Origin: Trissonchulus latispiculum
Taxonomy: Eukaryota; Nematoda; Enoplea; Enoplida; Ironidae
NCBI GenBank assembly: GCA_030248195.1
Contig: JASAND010028718.1
Coordinates: 1 to 64,000 of the forward strand
Direction of reading: 5' to 3'
Length of the DNA stretch: 64,000 bases
Below, piece by piece: positions 45,966 to 56,179 of the stretch. The translations under genes and the position numbers were made by a program. The first letter of the stretch is position 1; each line of letters begins with the position of its first letter. Below the pieces are notes generated by a model that made no database searches, was not told the DNA's origin, and worked only from the letters and a program-made list of their open reading frames with translations.

Positions 45966-48116
45966 GGGCCTTTTCTTTTCAAGAATGGGTAGAGTAGAGT
46001 TAAAATTAACTCGATCCTTTTCAAGAAAGAGTTAAGAGTTAATTTTAACCCTGCGAGTTAAAGAGAGTTAAAATTTTTAACCCTGTGTGGTTTCTTGAAA
46101 AGAGTTAAAATTAACTCTTTTCCCGCTAATTGTAAAACCAATTCGACCTCTTACTTTTTTCATGGTCAGAGTCTATAAGGGATTAGGGCCGAAAGACTCT
46201 GATTAATCTATCAAATTGATCAGTATATATGTATCGAACCAGTAATTAATTTCTTTCTGTATTAGTTTAAATAAGCCCATCTATCCCATATCCTGTTTGT
46301 TTTGTTTTTGTTTGTTTATTTGATGTTGGCACACATTTTAGTTATTTCAGTAGCTTAAGCAATCATCACGTAAGGCATCAAAAAAGGTAAAGGTACCTTA
46401 AACATTTATGCGATATCACATTGTGGCTTATAATTTACTTAAGTGCTTCGGGAAACACAGGTACTTTAAATTGTATTTGTGGTATAATCGTAATCGTTAC
46501 CGCTAACTGCGCATATCCCTCCATCTTCTCCTGTCTTAAAATTAACTCGCTTTAACCCTGCCCTTTTCAAGAATCGCTGAAAGAAAAATTTGCGGACTTA
46601 ATTTTAACTCGACATATTTCATGAAAGAGTTAAAATTAACTCTGTTTAACTCCCTCTGAGCTGTTTCCATTGAAATTTAACCCCTGTCAAAAGAGACGGG
46701 TTAAGGGGGTCCATTTTTGGCCGATTTTTCGACCATTTCCGATTTTGCTCGTTTTCACATATTTTGTTCTCCGATTGGTATATTTTAACGAGTTTTTGAA
46801 ATTAAAGTCGGATCTTTTACGGTTAATGAGTAATTTCACTTCAAAGTTGAGATCTCATGTGTTAAACATAGGAAACTGGAAAAGTTTCAATTTTTTTGAC
46901 TAGTGTCAAAAAATCTCGAAACTGGGCAAAGATTATCAGCATAATTTGGTATCGTTAGAAACGTCTATTTATGCACTTGGATTTGTTGGAATTAGATTTT
47001 TGATTTAGGCCTTTGAATTTTTTTAAATAATTTTTGAAACCTGCTGACTGCGAAAATTGACGTTTTTCGTTAGTGGAAACTGGGGCGTTGTAACTTTAAG
47101 CAAGCATTACAAAAATTCAAAGGCCTAAATCAAAAATCTAATTCCAACAAAACAAATTATATAAATAGACGTTTCTAACGATACCAAATGATGCCTATAA
47201 TCTTTGCCCAGTTTCGAGAATTTTTGACACTAAAAATTTGGTTTTTTACCAAAATTTTGAATTTTTTTGATTTTTTGTTTATTACGTGAGACCATTGCAA
47301 TCAGCAGCTACCAAATGCCAAAATATCTCGTTTCACGTTATTTCTGGTGGCTGCAGTTCAGTGTTGACTACAAATATTCCTGCTAAGTAGCCCAACGTGG
47401 TCGCTGCATCCCAATCTGTCGGACTGGCACCCATATAGCAAAAATATCAATTTTTTCAAATTTCTCAAAACATGTCAAATTTGACATCAATCGAAAGCTC
47501 CTAATGCGGGGAACATTTTTTCTTCTTGGGCTACGGTCCGCAAATGCACCAAATTGAATTTAATGGCTGTTAAAGGGTTTTGTGATCTAACCTCAACATT
47601 GCCTAAAAGTCTTTAAAAAGGCTTGAAATCACGTTTAGTCTGCCAACACCGGGGCAAAGTTAATTCTTTAGATCAATTCTCAAATGTACACCCCATTGAA
47701 GCTCCAAAATCGAAGACTGTTTAAGGAAAATTGCTTTAGTCTCAAGCGGTACCCTCGTTTCGCCCATTATTACAATTGCAAGCAGTTGATAGGTCATAAC
47801 TCGCGGAAAAATGGATGAAACAACTCAATATTTAAACTTCGTACACACAACATGTGTGGCTACATTATGTGTAAAAATGAGCGAAATCCGTGACTACAAA
47901 TTTTTTCATGGTGGACCCCCCCCCCCTTAAATAGAGTTAAAATTAACCCTTTTCAAGATTGCATCGAGTTAATTTTAACGCTGGCATTTTAACTCTTTTT
48001 AACCCTGCAGCGTTAAACAGAGTTACAACACATAGTTAAAATTAACTCCATGCTTTCATGAAAAGAGTTGATTTTAACTCAACTCTACTCTACCCTACTC
48101 TTTCTTGAAAAGGCCC
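45966..48116. mobile_element. GGGCCTTTTC-ended element, 2.15 kb, 3-bp TSD TTG
   Basis: The ends GGGCCTTTTC...AGAGTAGAGTTAAAATTAAC and the inverse bound the element. TTG at 45963-45965 is repeated at 48117-48119. Sub-ends repeat GAGTTAAAATTAACTC. A perfect-looking palindrome occupies 46902-47231. The element begins 467 bp after the MTIF2 stop. No transposase frame is seen. Confidence 0.8.
46902..47231. repeat. Palindrome of about 330 bp
   Basis: AGTGTCAAAAAATCTCGAAA on the left is mirrored by TTTCGAGAATTTTTGACACT on the right. The arms (including ATTTGGTATCGTTAGAAACG) meet near 47065. It lies inside the 45966-48116 element. Confidence 0.85.
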
Positions 48117-48193
48117 TTGGTTTTACTCTTAGCTAGTAGGATTGAAATTTAAAGCTTTGAAATTCGAGATTCTGTTTACGGGTTGAGTTTGAG

Positions 48194-48847
48194 CAAGAGT
48201 TTATAATACCAAGAGTAAGACACTCAGCTCTTCTTAATAGAATAAGCTTGCGAGATGCTCGACACATTAAGGCCGAAATCTCGGGGGGGGGGGGGTTTCT
48301 CAGCGTGTAAACATACAACGCTGACATTTTTCAAAAACAGGCGTTTTCGACAAATTAAATACTATAACTTGAGCTAGGAAAATTGTACAGCAATAATTTT
48401 TACATCATTATGTTGCGTAGAACGAGATCTTTTTAACGATATAAAAATTATGTAGTTCGGTTCAGTCAGTCTCTTACAAAACTGGCATTAAAACATCCTT
48501 TCTACGAAAATTCCAGGAATTTCATCTTTTCTTCAAAATACCTTACGTTGTTGCTGTATTTGTACGAGATTGTCTGGCCCGAACTAGATAATTTTTATAT
48601 CGTTAAAAAGATCTCGTTCTACGCAACATAATGATATAAAAATTATTGCTGTACGATTTTCCTAGCTCAAGTTATAGTATTTAATTTGTCGAAAACGGCC
48701 GTTTCTGAAAAATGTCAGCGGTGTATGTTTAAACGCTGAGAAGCCCCCCCCCCCCCCCGAGATTTCGGCCTTAATGTGTCGAGCATCTCTCAAGCTTATT
48801 CTATTAGGAAGAACTGAGTGTCTTACTCTTGGTATTATAAACTCTTG
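48194..48847. mobile_element. CAAGAGT palindrome, 7-bp TSD GTTTGAG
   Basis: The ends CAAGAGTTTATAATACCAAG and its inverse bound long arms meeting near 48520. GTTTGAG at 48187-48193 is repeated at 48848-48854. G12 and C13 runs sit symmetrically in the arms. Confidence 0.9.
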
Positions 48848-48854
48848 GTTTGAG

Positions 48855-49960
48855 CTATTTTGAGGCTGCCGTCACCGGATGTAGGTAGGAAGCCTTGCCG
48901 AGGGATTGTCGCACTTTCGTGTGCAGAACAGTAGAACGATGCCAAACAGCTCGGGCCTGTTTTATACCGACACTCCTTCTGCGAACCGTTAGGCCTACTG
49001 CAATTAAAGGAGACTCAAAGATTGCAAAAAATTTCGATTTCGCGAAATTCTATTTTTTCGATTCGCAATCGCAAGGGAATTTCGCAACGAATCTGAAGTC
49101 TGGTTTTCGTTAACTTGGTATATAAATAAAAGCTAAGTTGTAAGCTGTATTGAAGCAAATACTGAGCTAACGAATAGCTGAATCGAAAAGCTGACTTTAG
49201 ATTCGTGCTCAGCGACCCAATAACCGCCCACATGCAAGTTTTCTTTAAGATCGAAGACAAAATTTTTTCGGTTTTCCTTGTCCCCTTGGCGAATCAGAAA
49301 TATCGAATTAAGTTAAAGTTAACCGAGTTAAAGTGTTACTCAGTGTTACTTCTATTAACTTTTTTGGTAAGGATCCTAAATGTTTGGTAGTGATTTTCTT
49401 CATATATACTGATTCTCTTGACCGAAACAGCTTATCTGATATTTTTCCTTCTCCTTCGGAAGATGTAAGTAGGCGGACCCAACTCGTTGTGGCGAACTAT
49501 TTTGAAAATAGATCTTCCTTGCTGTTAGCTGATAGCATAGACACACTCTTACATTCTAGACTATTAGAGACTTATAAAATCATCATCAAGATCAGCCATC
49601 TTGATACACTTTGCGCCAGGATGACAGTTGCTTTTATAAACTTCTGACAAGCGAAATTCTGATTGATGAAATTCTGACAATGAAATTCTGACTAATGAAA
49701 TTCTGACTAATAAAATTTCAATTTATACTATATCAAAACTTAAATTGTAAATAATGAAATTCTTACTTTATGACACCTTTCGTCACCTTTCCTTTCGACG
49801 GTAGAAGCAAGGTGTATGTCAGTTGGACGGAGAGGGTATGTTCATTGATGGGGCAGGTATTTCATCAAAGAGTCAACACCAAGATTCAAAACAAACACCA
49901 GTTCACGGATCCACGGAGGGTACAGAGATATCTATGAGAAGATATCAAAATCAATAGGAA
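48855..49960. other. No recognised gene
   Basis: Frames up to 104 codons (49333-49647, plus) have no domain or splice context I can support. The stretch near 49640-49740 is a short imperfect tandem repeat of GAAATTCTGAC. Confidence 0.4.
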
Positions 49961-50020
49961 GATATATATATATATATATATAGAATATATATATAGATAT
50001 ATAGATATATAGAAGATATA

Positions 50021-50486
50021 AATGTGGACAGCCAGAAATCTAACCAACCTTATTCCGCGACCAGTTTCGACTCTCGAGTCCGATGTGGTCCGAGGCGACT
50101 CCTGGCTATCACTCGCTGCAAACGTTTGTGGGGGCTATAGGATCTTTATTCTAAGCCTTCTAACTTCTAAGGGCTTTTTCGCGCAGCGAGTTAAACTAGT
50201 TAAAAGAGTTAAAATTAAGTCAATCTTTTTCGCGCACAGGGTTAGAGTGGTTAAACAGTTCATTTTAACTAGCTTGCAGGGTTAAACGAGTTAAAAGTTT
50301 TAAACTCTACTCTTTTAACTCGCGCGCGAAAAGGCCCTAAGCCTTATTTTAATAATGAATCCTATAGCGCCCAGGAACGTTTGCAGCGAGTCATAGTCAG
50401 GACAGGAGTCGCCTGGCGAATGGGCCACATCGGTCCCGAAACCGGTCGCGTGATTAAGGTTGGTTAGATTTCTGGCTATCCACGTT
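50021..50486. mobile_element. TIR element split by a MITE
   Basis: The left arm (AATGTGGACAGCCAGAAATC, GCGACTCCTGGCTA) and right arm (GATTTCTGGCTATCCACG) are inverted copies of about 140 bp. The centre is occupied by the GGGC-ended MITE at 50171-50337. A (TA)n-rich stretch precedes it (49963-50018). Confidence 0.7.
50171..50337. mobile_element. GGGCCTTTTCGCGC palindromic MITE, copy 2, TSD TAA
   Basis: The ends GGGCTTTTTCGCGCAGCGAG and CGCGCGCGAAAAGGCCC are inverted. TAA flanks both sides (50168-50170, 50338-50340), as in PIF/Harbinger-type insertion. It is inserted in the 50021-50486 element. Confidence 0.85.
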
Positions 50487-50499
50487 TTGATATTTTCCT

Positions 50500-52545
50500 A
50501 TATCACTAGTCGGGTTGTATACAAAGGTCCCAAATGTGCATCTTTACTTACAAATTTCAGTACATCACTGGTGCTGGTCAGGGACTCAGGGGTGTAGCAT
50601 ATCAATAAAACGACTATCCTTTAAAACAAAGAAAATGCACTTATTATCTACATATTTATATTTGTTTAGGTCGTTTCGTATTTATTTACTTTGATTGTTC
50701 CTTGACTACAGTAACTCTTTGTTTTTCCCATTTACTCCAGCAATTTTTCTATTTTGCGAATTGGTTTGGCAATATTTGTTTATATTTCTTGCTAAAAATT
50801 TAACAGAGCTTTCCTTAGCTTTAGCTTCACCGACCTGTACGGAGGCAGGAAAAAATCAGCTAGTTTTCTGCTTAAAAGCTTCTATAGCTGGTGGAAACTC
50901 GCATCTGTCCCTGAGTGACAGTTTCAGTCATTGCTCGCTGTTGACGCAGGGAAAGCGGGTAGTGAAGTCGTTTTCTACCCTTCTGCTTGAACCGGTTGCT
51001 CTTTCTATTTAGAGGTCCCGTGAAAGCAAGAATGCAGAAGCGTTTTTGAAAGCCAGTTTCTGTCTCTCCGTTTGGTAAGAGTCTTGTGTAGATTTTAAGA
51101 CACAGCTACTTGGCAAACACGACGCTCTAGTCCTTTTGCTCACTGTCGTTTCATCCTTGAGAAATGGGGGATTATGATGAGGTAATTTTGTTAAACCTAT
51201 TTCCGATGACTTCCTCAAATTTATCAATTTACTTATGATTTATATATCTTTCATACCACATTTAGATTTATCTAAATATGTATAGCTTTTAACGATCTGC
51301 CATATGTGAATTTAAAGTGATAGTTCCTATAAATCACTATGGCGTGTGCCATAAATTTTCGTCTCTTCTGCACATAAGTTTGTTTTTGTTTACTGCTTTA
51401 ATTTTCAATTTTAATTGGGAATCAATAGTTATATATTTCTGAATTTAATTCCTCTTTCTCAATTTAAAGTATTTTAAGTTTCGAAATATTATTTTGATAT
51501 GTCGTAGATAATAGTAGCGAAATCGTCAACCGCTTTATATTCGGCCGGCGTCCTTTGAGAGAAATTAGTATTTGGCTTCCTGTCAATGGTTACTTAAACA
51601 AATTTTCTGGTTATTCGATTTCATTTTTTATTTAGGTAGTTTTTCTAAAAAAGTGCACTTGTTTGCCCAAGGTTTATAATGTTCTACCACAATTTGGTAT
51701 GTCCAACGTTTTGTCTTTTGCTGAATTAAAGGTTTCCCTGCTGTCGAAGGCTGAATTAAACTTTTTAGTCGTTAAGAGTTAAATTATGTCCATAAATTTA
51801 ATTAAATGATCCAAGTAGGTATTTCGTGTGAGGTCCTCTTTGTGAACAGCGCTTGTCCTGGCGGAAATATCTTGCAATGTACGTTGGATCGTTCAAATTC
51901 AGCCTAGACAGTTGAATTACGCACCAGACATGTTTTTGTTCTTCGTGGCAACAAAATTCAAAATTGTTTTTCAACAAAAACATGAAAATGTGTCAAACTG
52001 ACTATGTGTGGATATTAATCTTGGATGGGTCAAAAAATTTATGTGTTTTGACTTTGTTCTAACTTGAGCATGATTGTAACATTTTGGCAATATTATACTG
52101 TAAGCGAGGAAAGTATCGAAACGCCCACACTTGACACAAGAATGTGTGAGCAAGATTCTGCAAAAAGTGCAAAATCATGGTGTTCATCGTGGAGCTCAGA
52201 GAATGCGTAGAAAGTGCTGGAACACCCCGGATCTTACACAAATATAGGCTTAGTTTGGAAAACAATTTTAATAGTTTTAGTAATTTTAATGACTTTTCTA
52301 AAGGAACAGGATGACAAAAAATAAAATCTGGATTTTTTTCGGTCAATTGGTAAGCTGAGCTAACAACTGCTGTAATAATCTCCAAGTACATCGACTAATC
52401 AAGCTTAGCGATGAGTGGTCAAGTGTTATCAAATTATTTCCAATAATTGGATTATATATGAAAAGAAGATTATGAATAGCCTGTATAGGAGTGTGAACGG
52501 GACAGAAACATTTGAATAACGTAGTATCTGAATAGAAATACCTAG
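50500..52545. other. No recognised feature
   Basis: This is AT-rich intergenic sequence. Frames of up to 110 codons lack domains, and I see no long repeat or inverted structure in it. Confidence 0.4.
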
Positions 52546-52555
52546 TTAAAGAAAT

Positions 52556-52716
52556 GAAAGTTGTACACCACCAGGCATCCGAAAAAAATCGGGCACCTGG
52601 CGGGGTTCGAACCCGCGTCTTCTGCTTAACGCGCAAACGCTCTAACCAACTGAGCCACAGGTGCTTCAATAGAAAGAGCGGAAGACCGAATACGAACCCA
52701 AAGTGTACAACTTTTC
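52556..52716. repeat. Inverted-repeat cassette around tRNA copy 1
   Basis: GAAAGTTGTACAC at 52556-52568 is inverted as GTGTACAACTTTTC at 52703-52716 (one extra T). The cassette, with about 30 bp of extra right flank, is repeated at 52805-52964 with an offset of 249 bp. Confidence 0.85.
52593..52664 (-). tRNA. tRNA-Asn(GTT)-like, copy 1
   Basis: The minus strand folds as a 72-nt cloverleaf: acceptor GCACCTG/CAGGTGC (7 pairs), D stem GCTC/GAGC, anticodon stem TTTGC/GCAGA (one T-G), loop GCGTTAA giving anticodon GTT, T stem GCGGG/CCCGC with TTCGAAC. A box (TGGCTCAGTTGG) and B box (GGTTCGAACCC) are intact, and a run of seven T follows the 3' end. Position 33 is C where U is expected, so it could be a tRNA-derived gene rather than a working Asn tRNA. 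Confidence 0.7.
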
Positions 52717-52804
52717 ACCGCACAAGTGCATTGCGTATCGCAAGTGGAGCCAGATAACTCTCAAGCCTCCCACTACAATATAAACGAACCCAAGTTAAAG
52801 AAAT

Positions 52805-52964
52805 GAAAGTTGTACACCACCAGGCACCCGATAAAATCGGGCACCTGGCGGGGTTCGAACCCGCGTCTTCTGCTTAACGCGCAGACGCTCTAACCAACAG
52901 AGCCATAGGTGCTTCAATAGAAAGAGCGGAAGACCGAATACGAACCCAAAGTGTACAACTTTTC
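52805..52964. repeat. Inverted-repeat cassette around tRNA copy 2
   Basis: GAAAGTTGTACAC at 52805-52817 and GTGTACAACTTTTC at 52951-52964 match the first cassette. The right flank CACCGCACAAGTGCATTGCG is also shared, then the copies diverge. Confidence 0.85.
52841..52912 (-). tRNA. tRNA-Asn(GTT)-like, copy 2
   Basis: This copy has a perfect anticodon stem (TCTGC/GCAGA) and the same GCGTTAA loop, anticodon GTT. It has one acceptor mismatch (A7 against C66). D, T and B-box elements are intact, and TTTT follows at the 3' side. It also shares the unusual C33. The two copies differ at about five positions in 72. Confidence 0.7.
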
Positions 52965-53144
52965 ACCGCACAAGTGCATTGCGTATCGCTAGGTTCTTCA
53001 TATTTAATGGACCTACGATGCAGCTCGGTGTCTGATTGGGCTGTTCCTTTTTACGTGGGTGAATATCTGAATAAAATCTGAATAGTTACATATTCATCAC
53101 AGAGTAAGATTTTGTTAGTTACATTTTAGTGCAACGTATAGGAC

Positions 53145-54260
53145 TTTGCTCGGGCTGTGACAGGCCTCGGGCTTGGTTCGGGCTCGGGCCGGTGTCGTAT
53201 ACTATTTTCTCACCTATGCTAAAATGTCATCTAAGCTAGCTTTTCACAGAAAAGGTTCGTTTCTTTTCCAATCTCGTTAATTTTAAGGGCATTGGATAGT
53301 TCTTGCAAAGGCGATTATTGTCATATAAAATAATGTGGTAATTAAGCTAATTATAGCCGCTTCACTTAAAATTAACACAGGTAATTTTCAAATTTTAAGG
53401 GAACCCTATGGTATGAAAAATGGTATACGACACCGGCCCCGGGCCAGCCCGGCCCGAGAAATAATTCTTGCGGCCCGAACCGAGCGGGGAGGTCCACAGG
53501 CCCGAACCGAGTCGGGCCGTTCTGGCCGCTCGGGCTGCTCAGGCTGTTCGGGCCATTCTATCAGCTCACAGTATCAGAGTGGATTCTGGAGCAGAAGTAT
53601 TCTTCATTCTTGGCACTGCATGGACACATCAAAGCTATTATTAGTTTGAATTTAATCTAAGGGCCTTTTCGCGCAGCGAGTTAAACGAGCTAAAAGAGTT
53701 AGAACTAACTCGATTCTTTTCGCGTACCTGGTTAAACGAGTTAAACAGTTCATTTTAACTCGTCTGCAGGGTTAAACGAGTTAAAAAATTTTAACTGTAC
53801 TCATTTAACTCGCGCGCGAAAAGGCCCGTAGTCATGCCTTTTTGTGCATTAGGTAGCTAATAATACGTCGCATTTGACTACTTGCTAATACAAAGGTAGA
53901 CTACAAATTTTTGAAAAAAGAAAAAATGGCGTTCTTTTAATATTTTAAAAATAAAATAAATATTTCAAATATTCAAATTCAAATATAAAATTTTCTATTT
54001 TCGAAATATATCTGTTTAAACTATTTATATTTCTGAACACGTAAATATTTGTACATACTTAAGATAACTTCTTTTATTTTTCAATTATTTTTTACATGCT
54101 TAATTAACCAATAAGGTGAGTACTTTTACCAAGTTGTGAAGCAACTCGGGCTGCTTGGGCCTTTCGGGTCGTGGCTCGGTTGGGGCCGCTCGGGCCTCGG
54201 GCTTCGGGCCGGGCTCGGCCCCCCCGAGCCCAATTTCATAGTGGCACAACCCCAGCAAGG
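53145..54260. mobile_element. CGGGCC-tract element with nested MITE
   Basis: GGGCTCGGGCC-type runs lie at 53150-53195, 53430-53560 and 54140-54235. The plan (GC-tract sub-ends around AT-rich DNA) is like 20691-21444 and 40805-41635. The outer ends are diverged and no target duplication was found. The 104-codon frame here reads the GC tract. Confidence 0.5.
53661..53827. mobile_element. GGGCCTTTTCGCGC palindromic MITE, copy 3
   Basis: The ends GGGCCTTTTCGCGCAGCGAG and CTCGCGCGCGAAAAGGCCC (the latter closing at 53827) are inverted. The body closely matches 50171-50337. Flanks TAA and GTA do not form a clean duplication. It is nested in the CGGGCC-tract element. Confidence 0.8.
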
Positions 54261-54986
54261 AAATCAGAATAAGTCAAGAATAAGATTATTTAGATTTTAG
54301 TTTTATTCTGGGAATAGTTAGTTATTCACATTTGGTGCTTGTGTTTACAATTAGTGGAATGTTGTCTTTGGGCAAGGAAATCCTGGGTGCAAATGAGTCA
54401 TATAGTTAAAATGATTACAGTCCAGTAATGGTTGTTTCCAAACAAAATAATGATCTCAGTTGTAGCAATTCTTGTATTTGGATATGTGTTTGCAAAGCTG
54501 GGTGGACGTATAATTCTGGCTCTCCGGGTTGTAAGAGTATTTAAGTATTAAGAGTATTCCGGCATTTATTTGACCCTTTCGTTCTTAAATTTGCGCTACA
54601 TCCTTTGTCGTCCCTCCCTCCTACATCGGTGTTGCATTCTCAGTTGATAGTGATTCTTTCGTAGACGCGCACCTATGCGTAACTTTCGCAAAACTTAACC
54701 GATTGAACTCTATAATTTAGTATGGGTGCATAACACATTTCTCTTCGACCTGTGACAAAATTTTAAATTTTTAAACTTTTTCAGGGTGAAAATGGACCTA
54801 AAAATTTGTTGTCTCCGATTTTCCTGTAGACATTTATGTAAGGTTTTTCAGGGTAGCAGCAGAAATCTAAACCCGTTTGTTATCCAGGTTTTCATTAGCT
54901 AGGAATAAGGTTAAAGGTTAAAATTACATCTTTAGTTTGTTCTGAGCTAACGGGTCCCTCCGTAATACTTTCAACGCCGAAATCCC

Positions 54987-54991
54987 ATATA

Positions 54992-55075
<84 letters not shown>
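54987..55075. repeat. (TA)n microsatellite
   Basis: A run of about 89 bases of TA with two TACATA interruptions. The Tyr-Ile frame on the minus strand is a reading of it. Confidence 0.95.
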
Positions 55076-55600
55076 GGACTCACAGAATTCTTACATATAT
55101 ACTTTTTTACGCCGAACCCGAAGTACCGAAGTAAGTACGTCACATTTACTGCCTGTTTATCCACGTCGAAATGCCGTATACGGCTTTTTCGAATGGAAAT
55201 TGATCATGCCTTCATTGATTCAAATTGATTGCCTTCATCGACATTTTAACTTTTGAGATGTTTAATTGTTTATAAAATTTGAGTGTAAAATCTATAAAAT
55301 CTTTTAAAATGTTGCCATGACGGATGTTTTGACAATTTCAAAATTTTTCAACTTTTGGAGGCTTCGTCTGTCAGACATTCCAAATGTTTTCGAGTTCTGG
55401 CCTTCGAATTCTATGCGCACCGCATGATGGATTAAAATTAATCTTAATGAAAGGAACAAAACTGCATGATTAGTAATTAGTATGTGATTATTATCCGCTA
55501 CTGACACCTAATAGTCGTATGACAGCAACAAAATTAAAATTTATGTGTAATAGTTGGTTTGTTTAAATTATAACATTCCACAAAATATAGTTCTCATGCA

Positions 55601-55609
55601 CTATAAAAG
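55601..55609 (+). promoter_or_regulatory. TATA-box candidate
   Basis: CTATAAAAG stands upstream of CTCTTGCGCTTTCTCTTCC, but no long reading frame follows. It is reported only as a motif; a transcription start was not identified. Confidence 0.2.
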
Positions 55610-56179
55610 AAGAGACGTACAATGAACACACTCTGGATCTCTTGCGCTTTCTCTTCCAGCCCTAACCTTTAATTTTTTGATCGGTACTTTTAAATTTTGT
55701 ATGAGGACTGGCGGTTAATAAATTCAAAAATCAAAAACCTTTAAAATTTTAATTAAATTAAAATCGATATTGAAAATTGAATAAAAAATGTAATTTCAGG
55801 TTTGTGCTCAGCTCCCCAGAAAAGTCTGTTTTCCCCAGAAAACTTCAGCAATAGGCAATGTTTCTGCAAATCGGAGACAAAAAGCTTTTGATCCCTTTCC
55901 TCCCCTCCCCCTTCTCCCTCTTCCCTCCCCCAACTTAAAAGTTTAAATCTTTTAACATTTTAAAATTTCTAATTTTTTTGCATTCACCAGTCTCGAATAA
56001 GTCCCCACACAAAATTTTAAAGTTATTGGTAAAAAGTTAGGGCTGGGAGTTAGCTCAAGGAATCTCACACTCTTGCTTATATTCTAGCTGGATACAGTCA
56101 AATTGCGAGCACCCTGAAGTCATGGTATCATGCTTGATTATTTTGAATGTAATATTGGCATTGTCAATATCAAGAATAC

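Noticed and set aside
54895..55164. 89-codon frame on the minus strand
   Set aside because: Mostly Tyr-Ile from a (TA)n run.
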